Positions 1 through 12,309 of a stretch of DNA of 64,000 bases are shown here, piece after piece. Source of the stretch: Achatina immaculata (Eukaryota; Mollusca; Gastropoda; Stylommatophora; Achatinidae); contig CM019692.1 of NCBI GenBank assembly GCA_009760885.1, forward strand, positions 51,520,355 through 51,584,354. The letters are read 5' to 3'. Within the stretch, counting starts at the first letter, position 1. The number at the start of each line of letters is the position of its first letter. The notes below the pieces were generated by a model. The model did not search any database, was not told where the DNA came from, and saw only the letters and a program-made list of their open reading frames with translations. The translations under genes and the position numbers were made by a program.

Positions 1-156
1 AGTCTTATTTTTCATATTCTGTTCTCTCAAGCTTCTGTGTTTTGTTATTGTTTTTTTTTCTTTCAAACTCATATATCTCTTCCTTATAATGTAATGATGG
101 TGTGCCAAGCACTGACTGTTATATGCCCCAGTCAAGGCTAATAGCATCGCTAACTT

Positions 157-585
157 CAATCAATCAAGTGCCGTGCCGCGTGGCATAGGCGATCCTTTCT
201 CTCCACATTTCCCTGTCTTTAGACTTAATTATGATATCCGCTGGTGACTTTCTTCCTAGCCCATCCAGTAACTTCTCTCTCTGTCTTTTTCTGTCCCTTC
301 TTCCCTCAGTTTTTCCAGTTGCCACAATGTGTTCCAATTTTCCTCTTCTTAGAAAATGTCCTACAAATCTCACCTCTGATCTTTGCTGTAATTTGCCTTT
401 TAACTCCAGCCTCTCTTAAGACTTCTTCATTGGTTTTCTTGGCTGTCCATGGTACCTTCTACATCCTTCTTATGAAGCACATTTCCATGGCCTCCATTTC
501 TCGCTGTACTCTCTGATTCATGGACACATCCATAAAACAAAATTGGCTGGATATAACATTTAAGTATTCAGAATCTTGTTTCCAT
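157..585 (-). mobile_element. LINE E 3' fragment
   Basis: Minus-strand translation gives the region after the reverse transcriptase of a non-LTR retrotransposon: an FIRRM...PWTAKKTNEEVL block, then FVGHFLRR, a GRRDRKRQREKLLDGL-like basic stretch and a terminal WRERIAYATRHGT. The same block order occurs in LINE A (10.3 and 19.3 kb) and at 56.5 kb, so this is a dispersed family. The 3' end is at the left and finishes in a short TTGA-type simple repeat. The copy is 5'-truncated with no RT core, so it cannot be active. Confidence 0.75.
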
Positions 586-593
586 TGATATGT

Positions 594-1830
594 CTTCTTC
601 TTCTTCTTCGTTCACTTCTACCACCAAAAACCGCACTGTGATCCTACTGAATTCACGCCTGTGGTCCTCGTTAGGTCCCGTGGTCCCCTGTGTGCTCCAA
701 AATAGACCACACGAGATCCACGAAAGGACCACAAGGGGTTCAGAGTATTACAGTGCTTTAGCCTGTATTCTTGGTGGGTCTCGGAAGCGGGATTGCGTGA
801 CACCGTGGTTTTCATTGCACCAGTTTAGTCTAGGGTTGGACTTTCTCACCGGAAGACCTCGACGTGTTTAGGATATCAGTGCATCCCCGCTGGGTGAGAG
901 GCGGTAGCCCACCCAGGCCAGAGTTGGACTTTCTCACCGGAAAACCTCGACGTGATTAGGATACGCAGACATCCCCGCCGGGTGAGAGGTGGCTGCCTAT
1001 CTAGACTTCCCTGGTCCAGTGTCTCCGACTTCAACATTTTGCGGTCGTGGCCGCTACCCTTCCTAGTTGTGACCAGGATGGAGCTTTTGTCCAGGAGGAC
1101 GAATCCTCGCCACTAGTGACTTCTATCCCTGGGTTGAGCCGGTTTAGGCATTTCCCAGTATGGGTGTGTTTGGGACGGGACTGACCTCTAGGGCAGAGGT
1201 GCTGTGACATGCATAGCCTTCAAGATTCACCCCTGGTATGAGCCGGTTTAGGCAAAATTCACCAGTATGGGTGTTTATCAGGCGTTACCGACCTCTAGAG
1301 CGGAGGTGGCATGACATGTCTAGCCATCGAGTTCCACCCCTGGTGTGTGCCGGTTTAGGCATATTTCACCAGTGTAGGTGTATTTCAGACGTGGCCGGCC
1401 TCTAGAGCAGAGGTGCCGTGGTATAGCTCTCATAGCGATACTACTGGACATACCGGTTAAACTTCACTTTCCACCAGCTTTTCCCATCGGCGCCGCACAG
1501 CAACCTTTATTTCTTTTCCGCATTTACTTCCTTAACCGGGAGGAGCTTCACTCCACACGCGGCATTTGAAGAGTCAAGCCAGCAGTGTCTTATCCTCTGG
1601 GACAAGCCGGTTCATGCATTTCACCCGATATGACTGCACTCAGGACGTGGCCGACCTCCAGACCAGAGGTGCCGTGATTTGACTGTTTGCTTCGCTTGAT
1701 CCTTTCTACCACCTTTTCCGCAGTGATGCTGCGCGGCAACCTCATTAGCAAATTTCTTCATTGGCCGGGAGGAGCACCGCTCCACGCACGGCAGCTGAAG
1801 ATCTCGCCAACAGCGCCATTGATATGGATC
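594..1830 (-). mobile_element. non-autonomous retroelement with internal tandem repeats, copy 1
   Basis: About 1.2 kb that is clearly related to 16238-17470. On the minus strand it ends in a GAA-type tail (594-610), as expected of an element moved by LINE machinery. Inside are two 88-bp units (starting about 835 and 923, each beginning GTTGGACTTTCTC on +) and at least three units of about 105 bp containing GAGCCGGTTTAGGCA (near 1130, 1230, 1335), followed by a repeated block with GGGAGGAG and CTTCACTCCA. It has no long ORF with recognisable domains. It could be a composite SINE or a decayed LINE-derived satellite. Confidence 0.6.
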
Positions 1831-2504
1831 AAGATGTTTCTCATTTTTCTGGAATGCTGAATTTTCTGAATTGCCCACTTACCTGTATGAAACTGCCTCT
1901 CAAAAGTCTATACTGCACCCCTCAGAGTCCTGCACTCCAAGTTTCTGCCTGAAGTTTCTTATTAGTAGCACTGGACTTGGTTATGGACTAGATATTTCTA
2001 ATCTATCCTATTACATAGATCCCTTTTATGGATCATTACAATATATATTTGTTTTCTCTCAAATTCTTACTAGTCTTTTAATATTTATATTTACCTCTTT
2101 TGTTTCAGTTTGTATTTCTTTATTTTATTTCTTCATTTACCAGAGCTTTGGTTACCACAGAAATGCCTTTTTTTTTGTTTTTGTTGCTACACTTCGTTGT
2201 CTTTTCTGGTTGTAGCTGGATTTGTTCATTTCTGTTCCTTTATTTATATTTTCCCCTCAGAAGCAAGCAAATCATAGAGTAGCCTCCAACTGAGACAGAA
2301 CTCTTGTTTTAAGCATGATATGCAATGTTCTTGTATGTATCATAAAAACCATCCTACATGCTGGCAACAGGTTCCAAATTACTTTGAAGTGTTATGTGTT
2401 TTCATCCTGGACTCATCATTAGATGCTGTGTGACAGATTTTGATGAAATCACATTTCTCCATTTTGTGTGATCCTTGATATTTCTTGATCTCCATTTTGT
2501 CTTG
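1831..2504. other. AT-rich stretch, no feature recognised
   Basis: T-rich sequence with short incidental ORFs of low-complexity F/L/S content. No splice-bounded exon, repeat family or RNA gene was recognised. Confidence 0.5.
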
Positions 2505-2960
2505 TCCCTTCTTCTTCTTCATGAGCCATTAAGGCTCATAGCTACAGATAAAGTTCGCCTCCATTTCTTTCTGTTCCTAATCTTCTCTCTCCAGTTGGTG
2601 ACACCAATTTCTTTTATATCCTTTTCTATGTTGTCTTTCCATCTCTGTCTTGGTCTACCCCTTGGTCTTGTTTCCCTCATCTCTTGTGCATACATCATTT
2701 TCATTTGTCTGTTCTCTTCCATTCTTTCTAAATGGCCAAGCCAGCGTAGTCTGTTCAGTTTCAAGACATTTATAATTCATTGGGATTTAAATAAGCCATT
2801 CATTTCAGTGTTCTTTCTAGCTCTCCATTCTCCACTGTTGGTATCTTCTATTGGCCCAAAGATTCTTCTTAGGATCTTGTTCTCAAAGATCTGCAATTGT
2901 TGTTCATCTTTCTTTGTTGTACTCCATGTTTCTGATTCAAACATGACTCCTTTGTAATTC
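2505..2960 (-). mobile_element. LINE F 3' fragment
   Basis: The minus strand encodes the post-RT part of a LINE: ESETWS, ILRRIFGP, then LRWLGHLERM and RGRPRQRWKDNIEKDI, finishing WRRTLSVAMSL. At least one in-frame stop separates the two halves. The 3' end at the left carries a GAA-rich tail (about 2505-2520). The ETW...LRRI...WLGH...GRPR order is typical of RTE-like and related non-LTR elements. It is 5'-truncated and lacks the catalytic RT core. Confidence 0.8.
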
Positions 2961-2964
2961 TAGA

Positions 2965-3400
2965 TATCTGTTTGGTCTAGTCCTTGGTATTTCTAGATTT
3001 CTGTTTTGTCTTGTCCTTGGTATTTCTAGATTTCTATTTTGTCTTGTCCTTTATGTTCTTCTTCTTCAGCATTCAAGTTCTTGGTCATGCAAAATCAAAA
3101 GTTCGGTTTCCAGGATGAATTCCAATCTTTTTCAGGTCCTCCTGGCAGCTGTCCTTGGTATTTCTAGATCCCTGTTTTTCTTGTCCTTGGTATTTCTAGA
3201 TCCCTGTTTTGTCTTATCCTTGGTATTTCTAGATCCCTGTTTTGTCTTGTCCTTGGTATTTCTAGATCACTGTTTTGTCTTGTCATTGGTATTTCTAGAT
3301 CCCTGTTTCATCTTGCCCTTGGTATTTCTAGATCACTGTTTTGTCTTGTCCTTGGTATTTCTAGATCTCTGTTTCATCAGGTCCTTTGTATTTCTATATA
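2965..3400. repeat. 33-bp minisatellite
   Basis: Tandem 33-bp units of the form CTTGGTATTTCTAGATCCCTG plus TTTTGTCTTGTC. About two or three units lie at 2965-3050 and about seven at 3152-3400, separated by about 100 bp of unrelated sequence. The period is a multiple of three and the units lack stops in one frame, so a 125-codon ORF spans the array; it is not evidence for a gene. Confidence 0.85.
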
Positions 3401-3884
3401 AGTTGCCTTTTTTTGTTTGTTTGTTGTGCCACTTGGTCAGCCTCCAAGGATATTTTATTTCTCTTAGCTTCCATCTATTTTTTTCCCTTTGAGTATTTCA
3501 TATATACCTCACTTGACAGTGTCACTTATTTCATCTGCACCTTCAGTGTCAAGTTCAATGCAGTAAAATATATTTTTAAAATCTTTTGTTCACGATACAT
3601 AGTTTTTTTTTTTTTCTACATTTCTATTTTCCTTTTCTTCAGAATCTGCACTCATGTCAACTTGACTAAGTCTTGTCGGCAATTTTTGACCTGGTATATG
3701 CATATTAAGCTGCTTTATTGTTATTTTTAAAAAAATTACTGTTTAGTGGTTGATATTGTCAGTTACTATTCATTTGTAGAAATACATTTTTAATGTATAG
3801 GGTATATAACTTCTGATAGATGTGTGTGTTCTGCTGATGTAGGATATTTTCTTGCTCATTTTGAGACACAGAAAGTAGTCCAAG
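3401..3884. other. AT-rich spacer
   Basis: No feature recognised between the two minisatellites; T-rich with short homopolymers. Confidence 0.5.
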
Positions 3885-4560
3885 TATGTAGAGATTTACA
3901 CACCAACACTCACACATAGACCAGGTATGTAGAGATTTATGCAGCAACACCAACATACAGTCCACCAAGAAGAGATTTGCACACTAACATACAGTCCAGG
4001 CATGAAGAGATTTACACATTTACATACAGTCCAGGCATGAAGAGATTTGCACACTTACATACAGTCCACCAAGAAGAGATTTGCACATTTACATACAGTC
4101 CAGGCATGAAGAGATTTGCACACTTACATACAGTCCACCAAGAAGAGATTTGCACATTTACATACAGTCCAGGCATGAAGAGATTTGCACACTTACATAC
4201 AGTCCACCAAGAAGAGATTTGCACACTTACATACACTCCACCAAGAAGAGATATGCACACTTACATACAGTCCACCAAGAAGAGATTTGCACACTTACAT
4301 ACAGTCCAGACATGAAGAGATTTGCACACTTACATACAGTCCATCAAGAAGAGATTTACACATTTACATACAGTCCAGGCATGAAGAGATTTACACATTT
4401 ACGTACAGTCCAGGCATGAAGAGATTTGCACACTTACATACAGTCCACCAAGAAGAGATTTTACACATTTACATACAGTCCAGACATGAAGAGATTTACA
4501 CACCAACACTCCCATACAGTCCAGGCATGTAGAGGTTTACACACCAATGCTCACATAACA
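3885..4560. repeat. 34/35-bp minisatellite
   Basis: About 18-20 head-to-tail units built on AGAGATTTGCACACTTACAT followed by ACAGTCCA and then either CCAAGA (34 bp) or GGCATGA (35 bp). The two unit types alternate through much of the array, suggesting a higher-order dimer. Units at both ends are more diverged. Open frames on both strands are artefacts of the regular period. Confidence 0.9.
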
Positions 4561-5091
4561 AGTTTTCCTCTTTTTTACCATGTGATTTACAAAACTACCT
4601 CAGCATGTTTGTTGAAATAACTGCTTCTCTCAAATTTAAGATGTACTTTGTAATCTGTGTGCAGATACTAAGAGTACAGTTGTTACCACAGACTTTTCTT
4701 TTCTTGCTTCTGTTTTTTTTTTTTGGGGGGGGAGGGGCGCATGTACTTAGTATATTATTTAAATTTCAAATATCAGTTCTGGAAGATATCAGTACCTTGT
4801 ACTGCCATTCATGCATAAATGACAAATGATAGGTTTTTTTTTAAAACAATTTTGTCTTACTTGAAATAAACGGGTTCAAAACCTACACATAATAAATGTA
4901 ACTAACACATATCCTCGCTTAAATATTGAAAGACAAGCCAATCTGAGACATGTAGTTTAATTTTTCGCACTTTAAAACATATTATAATTCTCATTATGCA
5001 TTTTCATATTCCACTTGTATACAGTTATGAATGTCCAGATCATTTTTTTTATGCTACAATTGTTTTTGCTTAGCTTTGAAAAGCTATCCTT
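4561..5091. other. no feature recognised
   Basis: AT-rich sequence with a G-rich run near 4725-4740. No coding or repeat signal was recognised. Confidence 0.5.
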
Positions 5092-5292
5092 AGTGCTGGA
5101 TTTAGGTATAAGCTAAACAAGCCACACATTAGGTAGGGCCTTACATGCCCTCTGATATAACATTTTAACAAGGAGGCTTCAAGCTTAGAATCTCACCAAG
5201 TCTAAATCCAGTTCTACAGCATAGAGCCTCACCGGGCGTAAATAGGCCCTGCAGTTTTATAGAGCCTCACAAAATCTAAATCTGGAACTGGT
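5092..5292. repeat. possible decayed hAT-like MITE with internal triplication
   Basis: The left part contains AGTGCTGGATTTAGG and the right part CTAAATCCAGTTCT, which are roughly inverted and resemble the degenerate CAGTG..GGATTTAGG ends of some hAT-derived MITEs. Overlapping this, 5186-5292 holds three diverged units of about 37 bp that each contain AGCCTCAC or ATCTCACC followed by TAAAT. No target-site duplication was seen, so the assignment is weak. Confidence 0.3.
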
Positions 5293-5382
5293 TGTCTTTT
5301 AACAACAGACAAGGATCACACATGGCAGAAGACATTCGTTAATGCAGTAGTTGCACCTCTTCATAAGAGCTGCAGTAGTCTG

Positions 5383-5442
5383 TAAATGTTAATCAATCCC
5401 TTAGGCTCTGATTAAATGTTAATCAATCCCTTAGGCTCTGAT
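5383..5442. repeat. perfect 30-bp tandem duplication
   Basis: Two identical adjacent 30-bp copies (5383-5412 and 5413-5442), each starting TAAATGTTAATCAATCCC and ending TTAGGCTCTGAT. A simple recent duplication. Confidence 0.9.
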
Positions 5443-7249
5443 TAAATTATGTTCACAGTGCAGTGCCAGAAATATTCAGTGCTCTGCAGCCAATGGAAAG
5501 CTACCCTGTATGTGAAATATACACTACATGAGCGGTCATAATGCAGGGACACATTGTAAAACTTGATTTCTTAAACCTTCATTAATTTTCAGAAAACATA
5601 ATTTGCATACTTTGTTCACAATATTTTTTGTTTTAAACTTTGTTGTTCCCATTTTGTAATTGGTATCATGTACTTTTTAAATACATATTGCAAGAAGTAT
5701 ATACATCATGTATATGTTGTATGCCGACTACCTCAAACATGTGAAGTTCAAGTAAAGTTTTATGTAACCTTTTTGTAAACAGTTATCTTAAGAATACATG
5801 TATGATATAGTTCCTGTTTTTGTTTTGTTGTTGTTTTTTGTTTCTTTTGTGTGGTTTGTTTTATAAGAAAATTTGTGAAATTTTGCAAATATTGAATTTC
5901 TATAAATTTTATGTGTATGTTATCCAGTCATTTTTTTAATGTGAAAAAGTCAAAAGTTGTTTTTTTAAAATCTGTTGATCACAGTTGACCAGTCAAAACC
6001 CTCATCATTCTCTTAGCCCAGGCTTGGGATCGGGTATGGCGGAGCTGATCAAAGCAAACCTGCATGAAGATTTAATGATTATTTTTGTGTGTGTGCTTGT
6101 TGTTTTTTAAGCAGCACAAAACAAAGCAAAGGTGACAAAAAAAAAATACATCATGTAGCTTAATTACAGTGCACTTATATTACAATACCATTGTCAGGTT
6201 ATTGTTTCACGTCTTTACTGATAACATTACCAAACGTGAATGCTCAGGGACGACAAATAAACTGGGGAAAATTATAAGTCGCCGCATTATTTTAATATAG
6301 CGCAGAGTTTTGGTTTTAGTAGTATTATTATTATTGCTGTTTTCATTATCAGAACAGATGTATATCACAACAATGACAGCACGGCATGTAATTTGAAACA
6401 TTTTAATGTTGAGTTAAAAAAAAAAAAAGATGTTGAGTTAAAACAGGTTGTTAAACATATGTCAGAATTAAACAGGTAAAGCTGTGGTAGGAGCTGAGGG
6501 TTGACGGAAAAGTTTTAAGATCTGATGTAGACTATCCAAAACTGACTCCAACAATTTAAGAGATTGATTTCCATTTTTTGTCTGTTCTCATCCTCGTTCC
6601 ATATCTCACAGACACACATACATACACACATAAAACAAAGACATTTTTTTTTTCATTTTCTCTTTTCTTTACATAAAACTGTTCCAGTTTGTAACTGGAT
6701 GAACACATTAGGAATATTTGTTTGTTTGTTTTGTGTTCTTGTTAAACTTAGAGACGCAGTCCTAGAAGTAGACACTACGTCTTGCTGAGTGAATAAGGGA
6801 TCCCAATGAAAAGTTGAACTCGGTCCAGAAAAGACATGGGACTTTGTTGGCCCGAAACACAAATGATGCTCTTTTGAGAACTAAAACCTAAGAAGGTGAA
6901 ACCATATATAAAATCTGGTACCAGGTTCCTCTTGAGTTGGGGAAGGAAAGATGGCCAGGCATGATATTGACTGATCCACTGATGTGCCAGGTTAGCAGTA
7001 TAAACACCAGTAACATATAATCCCAGAACAGCATGTGGTATGGCTGCATTTCCTTGGTTCTGCATCCTTTTGTGGCGATGAAAACAAATATAATGGTTAC
7101 AGTATGTTATTTGCAGCATATAAGCCACAGGCAGTATTTGCATGACATATGATAGCTGTACTTCAGTTTAGCGACATATAATCCTCATTGCACATTTATT
7201 TTTTTAATCTTTAAAGAGCAAGAATAAGAATTGTCTTGCTTCCCCAGTC
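5443..7249. other. AT-rich region, no gene recognised
   Basis: No identifiable gene. A 122-codon minus-strand ORF at 6775-7143 (containing GLYVTGVYTANLAHQ) matches nothing I recognise and has no convincing splice context. Part of its plus-strand sequence, 6940-6990 (GGCCAGGCATGATATTGAC), resembles the central core of SINE-1 seen at 7.9, 21.8 and 31.5 kb, which argues that the ORF is incidental. Confidence 0.5.
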
Positions 7250-7790
7250 ATGTAAATATCTGCATTCATTGATATATGTGAAACATTTTGTTGTGTATGT
7301 AAAGTATTTAGAACATTTTGTTGTGTGCGTAAAGTATTTAGAACATTTTGTTGTGTTGGTGAAGTATTTACAGCAATTCTGCTTTGTGTGCCAGTTATTT
7401 GGAATATTTTGTTTTGTTTGTTAAGTATCTAGAACATTTTGTTATGTATATCAAGTATTTAGATTATGTTTATTGTGCATGTGAAGTATTTAGAAATTTT
7501 TTTTGTACGGCAGGTATTTACATTTTATTGTGAATGTCAAGTATTTAGAACATTTCATTGTGTTATGTCAATTATTTAGAACATTTTGTTGTGCATGTTA
7601 AGTATTTAGAACATTTTTTATTGTGTTTGTTAAGTATTTAGAACATTCTTTGAGGCATGGAAGATATTTAGTATTTTGTTCTTTATGGTAAGTGCTTAGA
7701 AAGCTTAGCTCTGTATGTCTGGTGTCTAGAACATTTTATTGTGTATGTGAGGTGATTAGAATATTTTCTGATGTATGAAAGGTTTTGATA
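7250..7790. repeat. degenerate minisatellite, about 30 bp
   Basis: Roughly 16-18 diverged units of the form AAGTATTTAGAACATTTTGT plus TGTGTATGT. Point changes and small indels are frequent, indicating an old array compared with the near-perfect arrays at 33.3 or 25.8 kb. Confidence 0.8.
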
Positions 7791-7879
7791 TTGGTTCATT
7801 CAAGGCGAGGCTTCATGACAAATATTTTTTACTGTTTTTTCAGCCCTGAAAAATGAACAATGGTGGCAATTAAAAAAAA

Positions 7880-8006
7880 AAATCTCGCTATAAAAGTCAG
7901 GCGTGATACTGACCACATCACACTTTCATGTGCCGAAGGTCATGGAAAATATGTATTCTCCTATATGTCTTAATGGCGTGGGAACGGAATTTTACTTTAT
8001 AAAAGC
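7880..8006 (+). mobile_element. SINE-1 body fragment
   Basis: Contains GTCAGGCGTGATACTGACCA, then CATGTGC, then GTCTTAATGGCGTGGG and GAATTTTAC, in the same order as the central and 3' parts of the tRNA-related SINE at 31437-31715 (there on minus). The tRNA-like head is missing, so this is a 5'-truncated, diverged copy. Confidence 0.6.
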
Positions 8007-9017
8007 ATGCACAGAGAATAGCATTAACACGAGTCATATATTTTTCTTTGATGAATGTTTTTCACTGCGTATGATTCAAATTTCACGGCAGCTTTTGTGT
8101 GTTTTATCAATAGTTTCATAACAAGGAAGCTACCTCAATCATTTTGTAAAATAAGGGGTTTTTTTTTCGTTTTCTTGTGTAAACGGAACAATATATCATC
8201 TTAAAACAACTGCATGTGCTGTTAGCTGGAACGATTATTGAGAACCCATTTTCATGAAACATGCATGTCTTTTTCTTCATTTCAGAGTTGCCCATTCAAG
8301 CTGAGAATGTTTTAAGTAGTAGAGCAATGCTTTGTAATTGTTGTCATGTCGAAATGTGATCCTTGAACTAATATCTGTGGTGAAAAACTCAGGGGTCATC
8401 CATTTTTTGATTTCGTTTAGTTTAGTGCAGTCTGTAAGGGTGGAATTTTTCTTTTACTTTCTGAGCAGTCTCAAAAATTTTTTTGACCTTGTGTAACATG
8501 TAGAATATTCAAAATTACCTCTTTGTATTTTGTTGATTTTTATTTTGCATTTTTGAAAAAGAGATTCGTGTATTCGTACTCAGTTATTCAGATGTTTCTT
8601 CTTATTTTTTTTTTTTTGCATTCGTCGTAATCTGGCATTTAATCATGTTTGCTGTAATATGCATGGGTGGAAACTACAAAAGAAATGTGGTTTTGTCGAA
8701 GGACATGGCAACACAAATGCTAAATTTCATATTACGATGAGGAGTAGAACTATTTCATGCGGAAAACAAGATGTTGTGCCTCTTTGATTACACACAGAAT
8801 CTTTCTGTGGAGTTTAATATGAAGACATAACACATGTGCTTTATATTTTGATAGTAATTACACTGTTCTTCTGTTTTCACCTCAAGAGGGCGTTGCCTCT
8901 TAGTATTGCACTGGCATTTGCACCTTTAGAGCAGGCTTGATCGACTTAAATAGTTTACTTTTATGATCAGGGTTTACTATCCCATTTCGATCCCTTTTCA
9001 ACTCTCCCAGACTTGCT
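8007..9017. other. AT-rich stretch, no feature recognised
   Basis: No coding potential beyond short ORFs and no tandem structure seen. Confidence 0.5.
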
Positions 9018-9130
9018 GCTACAACCAGGTGTTGGTTATCTGTAGTTCTGGCTAGAGCTACAACCAGGTGTTAGTCATCTGTAGTTCTGGCTGGAGCTAC
9101 AACCAGGTGTTGGTCATCTCTAGTTCGCTA
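9018..9130. repeat. 39-bp tandem repeat, three units
   Basis: Units start at 9018, 9057 and 9096 with GCTACAACCAGGTGTT and continue ATCTGTAGTTCTGGCT. The third unit is partly diverged and truncated. Confidence 0.85.
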
Positions 9131-10022
9131 ACCCTGAGGCAGGCAGTCAACTGTGGGTCGCTGATAGCTGTCTCATTCAGCTTGGGAACAACGTCTTCTA
9201 CGGCCATAGCAATGATGTGAGGGGGAAAAACACAAAGAAATATTGAAGAACATGAAAAACTAATTAAAAAAAAACATTGGTAAAAAGATAACCAACAATT
9301 CTGAACACATAATCAGGAGACATTTGTTAGAGAACCTGATAATCACTTGAAAGGGGGACATGAGAGGGGAGACCAAGAAAAGAATATTTTAACATTCTAA
9401 TCCAAGTAACACGGGGGGGGGGGGGGAATGCAAGCTGCTGTGATTAGAAATACTAAGAAAGGAACAAAATGTAGAAATATTACCGGCAACACTTATCTGC
9501 ACTAAGGCTAATGAATGAGTTCTCCGTTCACTCAGATATTGAACCCAGTCTGCACTATATACAGAGCCCACGTATGGCCTCGAGAAGGAAGCATAGAGGA
9601 GAAAATCTGGGCCTCCAACGACGTCGTCCTGCTGACAGCAGGATTCGTGTGGGCAGCCTAGCTCCCCTATTTAGAAATCTGAGTATGCGAACCTGAACGC
9701 AGAAGAAGAACCAAATCTCTCTTGAAATGCAATAGTCCGTCTTTGGGTTTCAGCATCACCGCAAAGCTTCCCAGAGTTTGGAAGTTGATGTGTTCCCAGA
9801 GTTTGGAACCTCACCGGTATAGAGGATGAAAGAATATGAAAATTAAACCTAATTTTAAAAAGGGGGAGGGAGGGGGCCTAGTAAAATTTTTTTTTATTAT
9901 TTGCAAACTCAACGAGTTCCATTATTTTCTTGTTATTACATTTCCTTCATCACTTCCTTCTCTTCCTCTATTTTTTTTTTTCCTTGCGACTTCAAGATTT
10001 ATTTCTTTACAAAACACCGCAG
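9131..10022. other. no gene recognised
   Basis: Mixed sequence with a G run at 9414-9426 and a polypyrimidine-rich tract (9945-9985). Short ORFs only. Confidence 0.5.
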
Positions 10023-10212
10023 GAGTAACTGCCCAAGTTCTCAACACGAACTGGCACAGGTGTGATAATCGCTGTAGCAAGTATAATCAGTGGATTATCA
10101 GTGATTCTCGTCATAAGTTTGTCAGAGGAAACCCCGATCAAAGTGGTGATCTCACTGTTGGATTTTGCTTCAAAGTGTCGCCTTCAGAACATGGTCCATA
10201 CTTGTTCTCGCA
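10023..10212 (+). CDS. candidate exon, unidentified
   Basis: A 190-bp segment preceded by a polypyrimidine tract and CAG, and followed by GTAAGA. Two frames are informative. One is open throughout and includes QVLNTNWHRCDNRCSKYNQW and VGFCFKVSPSEHGPYLFSQ, running into TAA just past the donor. The other, open from about 10029, reads as a hydrophobic helix (VIIAVASIISGLSVILVISL). I recognise neither. A chance ORF or a decayed element remains possible. Confidence 0.2.
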
Positions 10213-10259
10213 GTAAGATCCAGCGTGTTCGTTTGTTGCTGCTCTGTTCTTCTATTCCT

Positions 10260-11300
10260 ATCATCATCATCACCATCATCAGGTGCCGTGCCGACTGGCG
10301 TTGGCTATTAAGCATCTTCAAAGTACACGATCCTTCATGCAGGCCATCAGCTCAGTTGGTGATCTCCTCTCACACCATCCCGTTAGACTGTTCAGTATCA
10401 TTTCTCTTGATCTTCCTCTTGATCTTCTTCCTTCTATTTTTTTCCTGTTGTTACAATATTTTCAATGCCCCCTCTTCTTATTGCATGTCCTATGAAAGTA
10501 CATTGTCTCTCTCTCTTATTTTCTTGACAAGATTTTTTTGGGCTCTCCAGCTCTTCTCATACATTCCTCATTAGTTATTTTTGCTGTCCAGGGGATTCGC
10601 AACATTCTTCTAATACACCACATTTCTGCTGCTTCCAATGATTTTTGTGCACACCTGCTTATTGTCCATGATTCACTTCCATATAACAAGATAGGTTCAA
10701 TATAGCATTTTAGGACTCGTTTTCTAACATTCATTGATAAAGATGTGTTGGCTAATATGTTTCTCATTCTCTGAAATGCGGTCTTTGCTTGGCCTATTAT
10801 GTTCCTAATTCTGTTCTGCATTTCCCATCTGAAGTTATTACTGCTCCAATGTATTTGAATTTCTGCACCTGCTTTAGAATAGTTCCGTTTAATTTTATAC
10901 TGCATGTTGGTGGATTCTGTTTCTTAGATATAACCATTGTCTCTGTTTTTTTTTTATGTTCAAAGTAAGGCCTTTCTGTTCACTTTCTTTGGCGACTTTA
11001 TCCAAGAGATTTTGCAGGTCTTGTTGGTTCTCAGCTATCAGTACTGTGTCGTCAGCCTACCAAAGGTTAATATTGTATCCTCCAATTTTTATGCCTGGTT
11101 CTGTGATGATTGTTCTTAGAATATTCCCGCTGTACAGAGAAAAAAGGTCTGGAGATAGTACACATCCTTGTCGCACCCCTTGTTTTATAGGTTGATATTT
11201 TCCAGTTCTATTTTCAACTCGAATTGCTGCTTCTTGCTGCCAGTATAGATGTTTTACAATCCTCAGGTCTTTGCCGTCTATATTGATGTTCTTCTATTCA
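10260..11300 (-). mobile_element. LINE A fragment (RT core to 3' end), inactivated
   Basis: The minus strand carries, in order, an RT segment with [38 protein letters not shown] and an active-site block in which the tyrosine codon of YADD is a TAG stop. After it come ENQQDLQNLLDKVAKESEQ, then NRIRNIIGQAKTAFQRMRN, ILLYGSESWT and CIRRMLRIPWTAK. The 3' end lies at the left, next to an ATG/ATC trinucleotide tail and the family end GCCAACGCCAGTCGGCACGG. The stop and frameshifts make it a pseudogene. The family is also at 19.3-20.3 kb. Confidence 0.85.
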
Positions 11301-12305
11301 TGCGCACCATATTATCGATCCTTCTATATCACTGCTTGTCTTCTGCTCCGCTCTGTTCTTGTGCTTTAATTTCTCTGCCTCGGTCATGTAATATTATTGC
11401 CAACATTCTCATTGATTTCTCAGTCTTTTTTTCTCATGAGAAAATTCTCGATTTTCATCTGAATTTTCCATGTTTTTAAAAAATGAAGAGTCCATTTTCA
11501 TACCCCCAAACCGCTGATGACTTTAGCTTTCTGCCATTTCGGTTACACACATTCAACTTCCGGTCTTTTGTCTTAAAGGTGGAAAGAAAACCAGCTTCTC
11601 TCAAAATCTTATTCATTCCCCATGTACGTTCTCAAACACCACCCCCCCCCCCCTTTATTCACATACTTCTTTCTCCCCCCCCCCCCTTTTTTTTCCTCTC
11701 TCATACCAAGGCTTTAAGGTTCGTTGCCTCAAATCCAAAAAAAAAAGAAGCTATGGACAAATACCTATTAGGGATCTATCCTTACCTTTTCGTTCAGTCA
11801 CGTTTATGCTTATCTTTTCATTCAGCTAAGTTTTGTTCTTGTTTCCCAAGATTAGAACTGTGTTTTCATTCAGTCAAATTTCTCCTTGTCTTCTCACTCA
11901 GTTCTAGTAAGAAGTTTTCAGTTCTTTCTTTTACAGAGAACACCTCCTCATAAAACAAGCCGGAAGAGCAAGGATAAGGAAAACATTCGGCAAGATAAAA
12001 TAAGAGAATGAAATCATGATGTGACCCACATTTCTCAGCGGAAGGAAGACGGGTGCTATCTCCAGGTTGTTCTCGCTATCCCAGGTTAAAGATGGCGGCA
12101 ACCTTTCAAGTAGTGGAGACGAATATAAGAATTCATATAAACCAAAGGGAGGGTGGAACTAACTTTATATTTCGTCCATTTTTTTTTTACACTGAATATA
12201 AAACTGAAACTTTTCACCGCTTACTTTTTCACTTATCTTATTTGCATATAAAAGATTCTTGATATTTTCTATAAAAGATTCAGTCATACCGCATTCAAGT
12301 TAATA
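11301..12305. other. no gene recognised
   Basis: The first 100 bp may be further 5' LINE A sequence. The rest is pyrimidine-rich with C runs (11640-11650, 11677-11687) and no recognisable coding block. Confidence 0.45.
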
Positions 12306-12309
12306 TTTC

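Noticed and set aside
3977..4532. Regularly spaced short repeats resembling a CRISPR array (also at 33.3, 38.1, 58.6 and 59.5-62.6 kb)
   Set aside because: The units are contiguous head-to-tail repeats without unique spacers, in a eukaryotic context with no cas genes. They are minisatellites.
6775..7143. 122-codon minus-strand ORF
   Set aside because: No recognisable domain, no splice or promoter support, and part of it overlaps sequence resembling the SINE-1 core.
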